Shown: in pieces, positions 22,652 to 35,251 of the stretch
Position numbering within the stretch: position 1 is the stretch's first letter
How the letters are laid out: every line of letters begins with the position of its first letter
Assembly (NCBI GenBank): GCA_001414345.1
Contig: LLCB01000040.1
Span: 124,001 to 188,000 of the forward strand
Length of the DNA: 64,000 nt
Direction: 5' to 3'
Origin: Hymenoscyphus infarciens
Taxonomy: Eukaryota; Ascomycota; Leotiomycetes; Helotiales; Helotiaceae
Program-made: the position numbers and the translations under genes
Notes under the pieces: generated by a model
What the model was told of the DNA's origin: nothing
What the model saw: the letters and a program-made list of their open reading frames with translations, nothing else
Databases searched by the model: none

Positions 22652-24487
22652 CGGTTGGATTTATAGCAATGAGGGAGTAGTTATAATATGACAATAGATT
22701 CTCAAAAGCCAGTCAAAACAAAATTCGACTTACACTGTGTCTCTTCTTTTCTTGCCTTGACACGCTTAATACCAAGTTCTTGAGCGGCAGCTTTTACTAA
22801 ACTAAGCCCGCTAAATAAACTTTTAGTAATTTGTTTATATTGAAAAAGCGTACTCTCGTCGAATCTTCTTCTCCAGCAACGCGAACCAAGGAATTTTCAC
22901 AGCACTTGTCAGTCACTTTCTACTGAACAATGTACGAATAGCGTTCTATATAACATTTCATTCTTACAAATTATCCAGCAGGCCCTCGTGTTTTGAAAAC
23001 TTTAAGCTCTATATTAGTTTTCAAACCACTTTTGTAGTGTTCTTCTTATTTTGAAGAAATTCTCTCTTTCTATTCAATAGTAGCAAATTATGAATCATAG
23101 ACTTCGAGTAAGACTTAGTTCTAGTCAATAACAGTTTTAAAGTTTATAAAAATTAAACCGTCTAATAAGTAGCTCTTCTCTGACTATGGAAGTATCCTTG
23201 TCTTAAGAGCTAATATAGCTATGTAAACTTCCTCGTTACTAGTAGTATAACCTCTCTAAAAACCTCTATTCCTAGGTAACGTACGAATAGCACTAGACCA
23301 CGGCTACTTCTTTACAAGACTTTCCAGAAGGAACTTGGAAATTGACACTTTTTTTTTCTTTATGAAAGAACAGCCAGATCTTAAAAGACTATTGTAGGAC
23401 TGAAGAGGAAACTTTTACAGAAAGTTGATAAATTCATAAATCAAATAAAGCATAGAATTTTTCTTTTCTATCTGCAGACTACAATTGCAAGTGCGAGCTT
23501 CTGCGACACTTAGCTCTCGTTCTCCTCATAGTTGTATCAAAAGTTTACGAGTGTCCACGCTTTGTCTTCTCTCTATTTATCTGTACAAACAGTAACTCAT
23601 CATTTATAAAGCAACTAAGAGCAGAAACACTCACCACATATACTTCCCTCGCCTAGCGCTTTAGAACTTAAAGGTCAAGAACTTATACCAATACATTCTA
23701 TAAATCAAATATCTTTCCAGAAAACACACTCAAGCCTCTTCTATTGATTTAATTCAAATCCCGAATAATGAAGCACGCGAGTTGAGAAAACCATCTATAC
23801 AAACCTTTCAAGTCGTCATATAAATCGATCTATGACTGGCGGGAAAAACATTGCTTGTTACTATTTATACGAAGTTTTTCTTTTCAAACAACTCAAACAT
23901 CTCTTCTAAATTACACGTGTACCTCCAAAAGTTTTACTTAAAGTATATACTCTTAAGCTGTTCTAGAGACGCCTAAGTATGAGAATAACATTGAGGTACT
24001 TTGATCAATTCGTGTTCAAGATAGTACATGTAATGTTCGAGAAATTTTAATAAGGGAATCCCCAATTCAGTTTTATAATTCTCTTATTAGGTACTCTCAG
24101 ATAAAGAATGGGAAGTGTTTCAAACTCTGGGATACTATTTAAGATTGTCCCAAACAATTTGGATTTCAATTCTCCGAGCCTGTTTCAAACATTGAATGGA
24201 TTTAGGAAGGGGTGAATCAACCATTGCTCTGAAGAAAACCACTTTGAGATTTCTTTTGTTGAAATACGATATACCAGAAGCGCGAAATATCCCGTCGCAA
24301 GACAACCGGAAGGCATTTTTAAGGAAACCCAAGCACCAAATATCTACAAGCGTTCTCTTGTACCTTCTTAGGCTCACCATAGTTCTCGAGGCGGATGACT
24401 TGAGCACCCTCGAAGAATTATCAAAAAATTACAACTTTTATTCCTCGAAAAGGCCTCAAATCGCGCACCACTTAAAAAGAAGGATAT
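22652..24487. repeat. AT-rich, TpA-rich gene-free block (likely decayed repeats)
   Basis: About 1.8 kb between two 3' ends. From about 22790 to 24130 the sequence is visibly richer in A/T and TpA than its neighbours and has no long ORF, as expected for a repeat degraded by RIP-type C-to-T mutation. A short ORF at 24196-24507 has no recognisable domain. No terminal repeats were identified. Confidence 0.4.
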
Positions 24488-25872
24488 TTACAAACGCTCC
24501 CCCTTAGCCTCCTTAGCCTCACCATACTTCTTCAAACGGATAGCCTGGACACTGATGAATCCGGTAGTATCAGCAGGAGCAAAGGCACCAATCTCATCCA
24601 TAGAACTCTCGCTAGCATCATACAACTTCTCAGTCTCGGAGCTTCGTCCCAAAACAGAGAAGCTTCCCTTGTAAACACGGCATCGCACTTGTCCGTTAAC
24701 GTTCTTCTGTGAGGCAATAATGGATTCCTCCAAGAACTCTCGCTCTGGCGAAAAGTAAAGTCCGTTGTAGAGGACCTTGGCGTAGTTGAAAGTGACGAAT
24801 TGATCACGTAGAGCACGAACCTCACGGTCCAAGACGAGACCCTCGAGATCAATATGTGCGGAACGGAGACAGGTGAGACCAGGGGTCTCGTAACATCCAC
24901 GGGACTTCAATCCGATGAATCGGTTCTCGACAATATCGACACGTCCAACGCCGTGACGACGGGCAATGGCGTTGGCCTCGAGGAAAAGCTCAACGGAGTC
25001 AGTAAGGGTCATTCCTTCTGCGGTGATCAACTTTTTTGGGAGACCCTTCTCGAAAACCAAAGTGAAATCCTCTGGCTTGTCTGGGGCGTTCAGTGGGTCG
25101 ACGGTCAACTTCCACATATCGGATGGAGCAGTGACATCTGGATCCTCAAGGATACCAGCCTCGTAACTGCAGTGTGCCAAATTCTCATCCATACTCCATG
25201 GCTTGCTCTTTGTGCTGCTGACTGGGATACCAGCCTTCTCGGCGTAATCGAGGAGATCGGCGCGACCTGCGAAGCGCTCGTAGAAAACGGGCATACGCCA
25301 TGGGGCGATGACCTTGATGGTAGGTTGGAGTGCGTAGAATCCAAGCTCGAACCGAACTTGGTCATTTCCCTTTCCAGTGCAACCGTGGGAGACAGCAAAG
25401 CAGCCTTCCTTCTGGGCGACCTTGATTTGTGCGCGAGCGATGACGGGACGGGCGAGGGATGTGCCTGTACGCGTATTAATCAAATTAGCTGGAGTCGAAT
25501 CGAGGAGTGACTTGATTTGGAGACTTGCCTAGAAGGTAGACGTTCTCGTAGATCGCGTTGCATTGGATGGCAGGGAAACAGAGCTCATCGATGAATTCAC
25601 GTCGACAATCTTCGATATAACACGCTACGGCTCCAATCTTGAGCGCCTTTGCCTTTGCAGCCTCGAAATCCTCCTCTTGGCCAACATCAGCCATGAAACA
25701 GACAACGTCATATCCCTCCTCAATGAGCCATTTGAGGATGCAGGATGTGTCAAGTCCTCCACTGTATGCGAGGCAGACCTAGAAAACAGAATCAGTGATT
25801 GCTCACCGCATCGACTCACAGCGGGGTAAAAAAAAAAAAAAAAGAATATTTAAATACCTTATCTTTGGCCAT
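24488..25872 (-). CDS. ARG1: Argininosuccinate synthase
   Basis: Exons 25858-25872, 25529-25778 and 24488-25464 encode 413 aa. The first exon supplies only MAKDK. The N-type ATP pyrophosphatase loop AYSGGLDTS follows at once in exon 2. Other ASS signatures are [64 protein letters not shown] and YETPG. The enzyme condenses citrulline and aspartate with ATP in arginine biosynthesis. Intron 2 (25465-25528) starts GCAAGT and ends CAG: only this GC donor gives the continuous YLLGTSLARP motif, so this is a GC-AG intron. Intron 1 contains a poly-T tract on the coding strand (A-run at about 25828-25842 on the plus strand). Confidence 0.97.
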
Positions 25873-27444
25873 GGTGTTGGAGATTTGTTGGATTTAAAGG
25901 AGAGAAGTTTTTAAATAAAAGAGGAAGGAAGCTGAGGAAGTCAATGGCAAACTGGGAAAGAGTTGAGTGGTGGTGGTTATCAATTGGAGTAGGGAAGTCG
26001 CAGTGAGTGTGTCCCATAAAATATTTCTTCACCCCGCCCTAGCCTTATCTTAGCGTCAACTATCCCTGCTTAGTAGACGGCACCCCTTTACACTCCCTCG
26101 TTTTTCACTTAGGTCATCAAGTTACATTGTAAGTACGCGTTGGCCTATTTGTTAGGTAAGAGGGTAATTTCGTGAAATAGTGTTAGAGAATGGAAAGCAT
26201 TTCGCCAGACGGGATGGAAGAAGCAGTCTTCATTCTTCTAGAACTTCTGAGAAAATGTCGACGATTGTTCTAGAGTTTTGGAACACCATGGTGGAAGTGA
26301 TGGCTACAGTACAATGTTGGATGAATAAATCGTAATGCAACTTGTAACTCATAGTATGTAATTTGCATGAACAATCATGTTCCATCTTAGCCTCATCGGC
26401 AAGTACCTGACTACTAGGTACTCGTTCTAACGAGAAAACCCCTAGGGTAAAGCTAAACCGAATAGTTTTGTTGTCCATCTCGAACTACTCGCTGCTACTG
26501 TAGGTACGCTGCCAAACCTAACCAGGTAAATCCCTTGATCTACACCAACCCTTCTTATCTCTCGTTGAACACCCATCCTAAGCAGCGAAATTTAAATGAT
26601 TCGACATCAGCAAGTGTCTTATTGGGGAGGGATACAATACAGTCTATTTCATAGCAGGTGTTGGCCAGCAGATGCCTCGATACCTCATCCAGGTGGGGGA
26701 CGATGTGGTCTGCTCCATTGCAGATGTTAATATCCGAAGGCTTGGGGAGTTTGAGAATGGGAGCTGTTGCTTCAAAGACAGGAAGAACCCGTCGCATATT
26801 ATGTCACGAGCCAATGGACAAGTAGACCTTCACATACCACAGTGAGAATATTTGTGAGTCGGACAAGACAAGACCACTGCTTGTGAGACACCCTTTTGGA
26901 ATAATCAGTCTCATTGAGTAGGAACGAGAACCAGTCAACAACCGCCAATACTCGAGTACCCGTCCAAGAAACAAATTTAAGCCGAATGTGCAAAATCCAA
27001 GAGGGTCGGCCGCTATCGCAGCAAGGGGAGCGAGCCTATCATCAAAATGGGAACCTCAAGAATATCTCATGCAAAAAGAAAATTTCCTCTGCATCGCATT
27101 TACCTACCTCGCCACATTGTGACGACCATGAAGAAGCGGGGTAATGGTTCACCTGGGCAGAGAATTCAATACAGGAGGGTAACGATGGGACCACGTCCAA
27201 TTTCAATTTTGCGTCCTGCAAGTAATGTAGAATCCATCTTTATGAATTTCTACTGGATCAACGGGTATGGATCAGTTAAAGGTAACAAGGTATTCTTTCC
27301 CACTAAGCTCCACGCTTCAAAAATCAACAAACAAGAAAGGAACGCCCCTCAGACAGTATTAACCTCGTCAACATAAGGTGCCAACATCGCGTGATGACAC
27401 GAAACTGCTGCCGTGTCGTGAGGCTCTTGGAGAGAAAAAGACAT
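25873..27444. other. Intergenic region, no confident gene
   Basis: The ARG1 5' flank and TUB2 3' flank. Two consecutive minus-strand ORFs (26799-26993 and 26555-26797, 64 and 80 codons) are separated by a stop, and their composition is not recognisable as a family. They could be a decayed gene or chance. Nothing else was seen. Confidence 0.35.
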
Positions 27445-29256
27445 TTATGGCTCCTCCTCCAATGGAGCTTCTTCCTCGTACTCCTCCTCACCCTCGGAGA
27501 TGGAGGCATCCTGGTATTGTTGATACTCGGAAACCAAATCGTTCATGTTGGACTCGGCCTCAGTGAACTCCATCTCGTCCATACCCTCGCCAGTATACCA
27601 ATGCAAGAAAGCCTTTCGTCTGAACATGGCAGTGAACTGGTCACCGATACGCTTGAAGAGCTCTTGGATGGAGGTAGAGTTTCCAACGAATGTGGATGAC
27701 ATCTTGAGACCGCGTGGTGGGATGGAGCAAAGGGCAGTTTGGACGTTGTTGGGGATCCACTCAACGAAGTAAGACGAGTTCTTGTTTTGTACGTTTCGCA
27801 TTTGATCCTCGACTTCTTTCATGGAGACCTTACCACGGCTATAGAATATTAGCACTTATAGTATTGTACAATGAATGGGTGAAACTTACAAGATAGCAGA
27901 GCAGGTCAAGTAACGACCGTTTCGGAAATCGGAGGCAGCCATCATGTTCTTTGGGTCGTACATTTGTTGGGTCAACTCTGGAACAGTGACTGCACGGAAA
28001 GAGTGAGCACCTCGGCTAGTGAGAGGAGCGAATCCAACCATGAAGAAATGGAGACGCGGGAAAGGAACCATGTTGACGGCCAACTTTCGGAGATCAGAGT
28101 TGAGTTGACCAGGGAAGCGAAGACAAGTAGTGACACCAGACATGACGGCAGACACCAAGTGGTTGAGATCTCCGTATGAAGGGTTGGTGAGCTTGAGAGT
28201 CCTCATGCAGATGTCGTAGAGAGCCTCGTTATCGATACAGAAGGTCTCATCGGAGTTCTCGACCAATTGATGGATGGAGAGGGTGGCGTTGTATGGCTCG
28301 ACAACGGTGTCGGAAACCTTTGGTGAAGGGACAACGGAGAAGGTCGCCATCATACGGTCGGGGAATTCCTCGCGGATCTTGGAGATCAAAAGTGTGCCCA
28401 TACCGGCACCAGTTCCACCACCAAGGGAGTGGGTGATCTGGAAACCCTGGAGGCAGTCACATCCCTCAGCCTCGCGACGAACGACATCGAGAACTTGGTC
28501 GACAAGCTCAGCACCCTCGGTGTAATGTCCCTTAGCCCAGTTGTTACCAGCACCGGATTGACCGAAGACGAAGTTGTCGGGACGGAAGAGTTGACCGAAC
28601 GGACCAGCACGGACAGCATCCATGGTACCTGGCTCCAAATCGACGAGGACGGCACGAGGAACATACTTGTTACCGGAAGCCTAGAGAATATTAGACTGGT
28701 TGCTTGTTTGGTGTTGTTTGAGAGATGCGGTGTAAACTGACCTCGTTGAAGTAGACGTTCATGCGCTCCAATTGGAGATCTGAAGTTCCATGGTAGCTAA
28801 AATTTGTTGTTAGACTAGGTAGACGCGTAGCAGTGCTCGAGTAAATAAACTCGACGCCCTGGAAAACTTACACTCCGGATCCATCAAGACCGTGCTCGCC
28901 AGAGATGGTTTGCCTATTCTCTCATCAGTATGTATATTGCAGATATGGGCGCGGGCGTATCTCCTGAGGAGTCGTGGTGGCCGAGTTCGTCCGAGGTCGA
29001 GGGGATTACGCACCAGAAGGCAGCACCAATTTGGTTACCCTGAGAAATGTTAGCAGGAGCTGGCAGAGAAGAAAATGATGGTACTTACACATTGGCCGGT
29101 TTGGAGATGCACCTGTGGATGGCAAAAGACACTGGTTAGCTCGCTGTTCTTTTTTCAAAGTAGTGGGGTAAATATTCAGGGGTGCGGGCGAGCAAGACGC
29201 GTTTTGTTGACAACAGAAGCTGGAGAGGATGTGGGAGGACTTACGATTTCACGCAT
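27445..29256 (-). CDS. TUB2: Beta-tubulin
   Basis: Seven exons, 29245-29256, 29089-29112, 29014-29039, 28872-28913, 28742-28796, 27890-28680 and 27445-27838, give 447 aa, the standard length. Exon 1 encodes exactly MREI, the tubulin autoregulatory tetrapeptide. The GTP-binding loop GGGTGAGMG is at about 140-148, and the C-tail is acidic ([16 protein letters not shown]). All benzimidazole-relevant positions are the sensitive-type residues: Tyr50, Phe167, Glu198, Phe200 and Leu240. Early introns cluster at the 5' end as in other filamentous ascomycetes. The protein forms microtubules with alpha-tubulin. It is head-to-head with GCN20. Confidence 0.98.
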
Positions 29257-29684
29257 TTTGAAGAATAAGGTGGTTCTTGGGGTAGAGAGTATTGGGTTGG
29301 TTTGCTCGTGAGGTTGGAGGTAGCAAAGGTATGAGGGTGAGGAAGGCGGTTGAGGTTGTTGATGAGGTGTGGAGTGTTTTTGTGGGAGGGTGTGCAGCGG
29401 TGTGGAAGGCACGTCTTGAAATTTTGCGCTAGGAGCCCAATCCAGTTTAGCCCGACTAGAGCATGGACCTTGCATAAACAATGCTCCAGCCAATGAAACG
29501 TATTTGCATAATTTTGACACCTCTGGCATTTGTGGAGGCAAATCTGGACGGCCTGACGAGGTCGTACCTAGGTATCCAGGCCGGACATTTGATATCAGCT
29601 TCTAGCCCTCCAGCAACCATCACGACGATTTCTCTTTCTCGACCTTGGAGATCTAAAGGCGCAACATAATACATACTATTCATC
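29257..29684. promoter_or_regulatory. Divergent TUB2/GCN20 promoter region
   Basis: This 428-bp interval lies between the two start codons. CCAAT-type sequence occurs near 29440 (CCCAATCCAG) and 29489 (CCAGCCAATGAAAC). No other element was recognised; this is inferred from position only. Confidence 0.4.
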
Positions 29685-32046
29685 ATGGAGGCGGAAATCA
29701 AGTCTTTTCTCCCCGGCATCGACTCGGTCATATCAGAATATTCAGTCGGATATCTGAGCCATGCCTCAAACGCCTATGTGCCCGATTCGGACGCAACTGG
29801 TATCACACCCTTAGAAGAAGCCGCAACTTCAATCACAGCTCTTCTTCTCTCTGCTTCCGGTGATCCATCTCCTTCAAATGAACAAAAGCTTAGCCAGCTG
29901 GTCAACAAATGGGTTGAAAAATTCAATGCCGCCGCTGCCAGTGGACAACAGAGACAGGCTTCATCGACCGCAAAGCGGCTAGACAAGACAATCCAAGTGG
30001 GAGCCCAACGCAATATGTCATCTACACTGGGTATATCAACGACAGGTGTAGATTTGGAGTCAGCAAACACGAGAAAACTCGAGTCCAAGGTTGACAGAAA
30101 GAAGCTGGAGAAGGCCGAGCGAAAAATTGCTGCTAAGCAAAGCAAGAAGGTTTTCAAGGCTGTTGAATACGAGGCCTCGAAACTCATCGGTCAAGTTGAT
30201 GATGCTCAGTCTTATGAGGACTTTTTCATGGCTGTCAATCCTCTACAACTGGGAATGGCACAAACCAAGAGCAAAGACATCAAATTGGATGGAATCGATG
30301 TTTCTATTGGTGGATTGAGAATCTTGTCAGATACCACATTAACGCTGGCCTATGGTCGAAGATATGGTCTTGTTGGTCAGAACGGTATTGGTAAATCTAC
30401 ACTTTTGCGAGCACTGGCACGTCGAGAGTTGGCAATTCCAACACACATTTCTATTCTCCACGTAGAGCAAGAAGTAAGGAATCACTTCCGGATACTTGTG
30501 ATTATCAGCTAATCGAAAATTAGATTACTGGAGATGATACACCAGCACTCCAGGCAGTTCTTGATGCTGACGTATGGCGGAAACACTTGCTGAGTGAGCA
30601 AGTTGTAAGTACAAGAAAAATTAGAATATTTCTTAGTAAATTGCCTGACACAAAGTATAGAAACTCGGCCAGCAACTCGCCGCAATCGAAGAACAGAGGT
30701 CCTCTATGGCTGATACTTCTGCGGATGCTGCCACGCTCGACCACGAGCGTGAAGGTCTCGATCAAACGCTTGGTGATGTCCAAGCCAAATTAGCAGAAAT
30801 GGAATCCGATAAAGCAGAATCAAGAGCAGCAACAATTTTGGCTGGTCTCGGTTTCTCCCCAGAACGTCAACAATTTGCTACCAAAACATTCTCTGGAGGT
30901 TGGCGTATGCGTCTGGCCTTGGCACGAGCACTCTTCTGCGAACCGGATCTCCTACTTCTCGATGAACCTTCCAACATGTTGGACGTCCCATCTATTACTT
31001 TTCTTGCCAATTATCTACAAGGTTACCCGAGTACTGTTCTCGTCGTATCCCACGACAGAGCATTCCTCAACGAAGTCGCCACTGATATTGTTCACCAACA
31101 TTCTGAACGTCTCGATTACTACAAGGGTGCCAACTTTGAATCTTTCTACGCCACCAAAGAAGAGCGTCGGAAGACTGCAAAGAGAGAATACGAGACCCAG
31201 ATGGTACAACGTCAGCATCTCCAGACTTTCATCGATAAATTCCGTTACAATGCTGCCAAATCCTCCGAAGCACAATCACGTATCAAGAAGTTGGAGAAGA
31301 TGCCTGTTTTGGAAGCACCAGAAAGCGAATACACAGTCCACTTCAAATTCCCCGATGTCGAAAAGATGTCTCCTCCAATTGTTCAAATGACAGACGTCTC
31401 TTTTGGATACACCAAAGACAAGCCACTTCTCCGAAATGTTGATCTCGATATTCAACTAGATTCTCGAATTGGTATTGTCGGGCCCAACGGTGCTGGTAAG
31501 ACTACAGTTTTGAAACTCCTCATCGGCGCATTATCCCCTACATCCGGGCTCATCTCACAAAACCCCCGTCTCCGCGTCGGTTTCTTCGCCCAACACCACG
31601 TCGACGCCCTCGACCTAACCACCAGTGCCGTAGGATTCATGGCGAAAACCTATCCCGGAAAGCAAGACGAAGAATACCGTCGTCACCTCGGAGCCTTCGG
31701 CATCACCGGCATGACAGGTCTCCAAAAAATGGAATTCCTATCCGGAGGTCAAAAATCCCGTGTCGCATTTGCATGTCTCTCCCTTCAGAACCCACATATC
31801 CTTGTTCTTGATGAACCTTCGAATCACTTGGATATTGAGGCTATGGATGCGTTGAGTCAGGCGCTGAATGCATTCCAGGGGGGTGTGTTGATGGTTAGTC
31901 ATGATGTCACGATGTTGCAGACTGTTTGTAAGAGTCTTTGGGTTTGTGATAATGGGACTGTGGAGAAGTTTCCTGGCGATGTGGCGGCTTATAAGAAGAG
32001 GATTACGGAGCAGGCTGATGCTGCTGGGGTTGTTGCTGCGCATTAA
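29685..32046 (+). CDS. GCN20: ABC-F ATPase Gcn20
   Basis: Exons 29685-30473, 30524-30604 and 30661-32046 encode 751 aa, essentially the length of yeast Gcn20. An N-terminal non-ABC domain (about 1-190) corresponds to the Gcn1-binding region. ABC domain 1 has Walker A GQNGIGKST, signature FSGGWRMRLALARALF, Walker B LLLLDEPSNMLD and the H-loop SHDRAF. ABC domain 2 has GPNGAGKTT, LSGGQKSRVAFA, LVLDEPSNHLD and SHD. No transmembrane segment is present, as expected for ABC-F. With Gcn1 it helps activate the eIF2-alpha kinase Gcn2 on uncharged tRNA. Both introns are canonical, short and in phase. Confidence 0.97.
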
Positions 32047-35000
32047 AGTAGAATCAGCAGAGGAGTTATATCAAACAGCACACTCAACATGTTTTGAAAG
32101 ACGTCAACAGCCCCAGTTGATGCTGTAGTGGAGTGAGCAATATATGATCTTGTCGCTTTGCTATATACGTGTATGTTCTGGCTCCTGGTGGTCAAGCTTC
32201 TCTCAGATATAACAAGAAATCAGAAAAGAGAGACTTAGTTGTCAATGGCTCTCTCCTTGCACTTTTCAATTGGTTCCCAAGTAAAAATTTTGAAAAGTAT
32301 TAGATTTGCTTAACAAAGCTTAGTCAAATGAGCCCTGCTTAAACCTCCACCATCTATTCACTTTACTCCAATATCCCCAAAGCCATCAGCTTCGCCGCTT
32401 TGCAAACATCAAACCTTTTCTGAATCTCTTCGAAATCGTCAAATAAGAAGCATAAGAGCAACGAAGGATGTGTATAAATAGATTCATCAAACTACCACCG
32501 GTGTATGTTGGGAAAACAATTTATCAAGGTGTGCTAACCGAGGAAGTCAAAACAACTTTGATAGTGACAACTAAGAAAGTCAGCAAGTGAATTAGTGGGT
32601 ACCTCCGCATGGTTGTGTATATAAGTAGTCCTTGCTGAAGAAAGAGAAGGCTGCAGTTTTACAAAACAAGCGGGAACTAACGCCAGTTGTGATTATCATG
32701 TAGCGTTCTGACCGGCAAAAAAGAGACTTGGTAGAAGAAGGCTATTGCCTTGAGAAGCACTTGCGTCTTATTCTATGCTTCTCTCGTTTGTATTTCTTAA
32801 GAGGATTTCAGATATAGATTTATTACCAAGGTAGAAATTATTATCGAGTAAAAAGTCAACATCGATTACAGAACCTCGTTCATTCTTTTCTTTTAAGAGA
32901 AAGGAGACGGCATTTGGAGATGGACTCAATTAACTCGAGAGGACATACCTGTAAGAGTGTAAGTTCTTAAGAGATGTCAGGCTCTGGCTCCGTTGGAAAA
33001 ACTATTGGATTCTGGTTAGAATACTTTGTTGTGTGTGTTTCTAAAAGACGAGTAAAGGTACGTAAGTCGTCGAGTCGTGTAATCAAAGTTTGTGGTGGCA
33101 TTAACAAAGAAGAAGAAGAGTTTGCTTGAATCTCCGCTACCGCTTCTCGCTCATAAACTGAAGACTCTTTTTCTCTTCCAATTATAATAAATTCTGAAGT
33201 CTTCTTTGAACTTCCTTTATATTCAAAATTTAAATAATTATTTAGTATGAGATTGGAAGAGAGTATCGATCAAGGTATATAGGTCTATTAGGTTCTAAAG
33301 ATGTATAAGTAATCTCATAAGTGATAGTGAGAGCTAAAAGAACAAGGGAGTGAATTTTGTTCTTTCTTTAGGTATATAGGTGGTTTTTTAAGCCCTTACT
33401 TTACAACTTGTAAGTACACCAAAGAAGAGACCACGCATGGTCTGTCTATGGCTGGTTCTGGTGCGGACCTCTCGCCTCTCCACTTAACTCTACACTCTGT
33501 TGCTCTGAGAGATTGTAACAGTTGTTGTTCCTTCTGTGACTCCCCTCCACCTCTCCATATCCGAAAGATTTAAGTTTGGAGAGGGGATTCATTGTCAATT
33601 TGAAAAGCATCGTCGAATGCGAAGTTGTTGTCGGATATTGTTAGGGATGTCTTTTGAAGGAAATCTTGAGATGTTAAGGTCAAGGCATATAAGGTTGAGT
33701 TGTACCTACGAAAGAGCTTGGCTGTCAATGGTTCAGTTATTCTCGAACGCTCCACGTTCTCGGAGGGGGAGTTGCTTTGCAAAGGTGACTAATACAAATG
33801 CGAGAGCGTAAATTTTACACGTAGGCAGGTGAGTATATGGGGCTTTGTGTACCCAAAGACGATGAGCTGTGTTTGAGTGAACGGCTCGCGTAATCGAGGA
33901 TTATCGTGAATGAGGTAACGCCAACAAGAAACAAGAGAGACAGTCCAAAGAGCGCCTATTTATAAGGTCTCAAGTGGAAGAGAAGTATTCTTAATCCGAT
34001 ACCACTTCTAGCTAGCTTTCTTCTTTAAATTATACTAAAATCTAGAGTCTTTTCTAAATTACTTTATATCTTTGCCTAAGCAAAACTCAATTGTTTCAAA
34101 CAGCGTGAAAAAAAAAGAGTCAAACCTAGCTCTCTTTCTACTTCTCTTTATCACTTGTTAACGCTTTTTTCAGAAAACTGCCAATGGAATTACGACACTA
34201 AGAGAGCAGGAGCGAAGAAAGCAATGCCATGGAAATTCAGAGCAGAAAAGAAGGCTGCACCTGAACAGAATTCAGAAATCACATCCCCCATCTGTGGTAG
34301 CTAGCCGCAACTTATATGTGCCAAGAGTGGAGATTATAGATATTGAACGACGAGGAGAAAGGGTTCCATTTCATGCGAGAACACTGTATTGGCAGAGGCA
34401 GAGCAGAGTTTGGGTTTCTTGAAGCGCAGGAAGAAGGATCTTTTTGGTGAGGGCCAAGTGGATAAAACAGAGAATGCCAATCAGAGGGAAGTTGTTAATT
34501 ATGTCACAAAGTTCGAACTTTCAGACAGACAATCATCTAAACTATCAACGTTCGTTATTTGCTCTCCCGTCGTTTCTCTATCTACTGTCGTTTTTTTTTA
34601 CACCGTCGATATATTTTCTGGTTACTGATTTAAAAGCATCATTTTTCCCATAATGAACATCCTTTCAAAAAGACCAACTCTTCTTTGTTGCTAAAAACTA
34701 TATATTGGTGTAAAGGGAGACTAGAAGAGATTAGAAGCACTAATATCAAGTATTATAGTCATTGTCTTATAGAGAGAAAATAAATTTTTGCCCTAATTCT
34801 GCTTATATGGAGCGGTACCTAGCTTCAAGTTAGAGAACGCAGAGAAGTGACTTTTGTGCTAGAAAGGACTTCTTGTAGCAATGGTAGAAACCTACTTGGT
34901 AGGTTAACATAGTATTTATCATGTGAGGTTTTGAAACTTGATGTTCTACTTGGGGAGGGATTAGGTTTGTGGTTTTGGGTTTTGGAGAGGAAGAGAGATA

Positions 35001-35251
35001 CTGAGGGGGATTGAGGCGATGGGGCTTGGGCTCGGGGAGGGGTTTAAGTGAATCCTAAAGATCTTCAGGTTCAGGAAGTATAATGGTATTGTTTTTCTTT
35101 TTGCTTTTAAGATGAACAACAGCGCCTGGGAAGGTACACCTTGAGGCGTCACATAAATGATTCCATATTCACTGAAACTTGTCAGCGCCGGTCTTTGAAT
35201 CGTGTTGGAATTTTTCAATTTTTATTGATTCTTCTATTATTAGTTTCTGGT
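32047..35251. repeat. AT-rich gene-free interval
   Basis: About 3.2 kb with no ORF over roughly 90 codons that looks coding. The sequence is rich in TA, AAAG and TTCT words and uneven in composition, consistent with decayed repetitive DNA. No terminal repeats or tRNA-like folds were found by eye. The last part up to 35251 is the 3' flank of the zinc-finger gene. Confidence 0.35.

Noticed and set aside
24854..25510. 218-codon plus-strand ORF
   Set aside because: Antisense to argininosuccinate synthase; long only because of codon bias on the real strand.
26555..26993. Two adjacent minus-strand ORFs as a two-exon gene
   Set aside because: No splice pair joins them cleanly and neither half is recognisable; left as intergenic.
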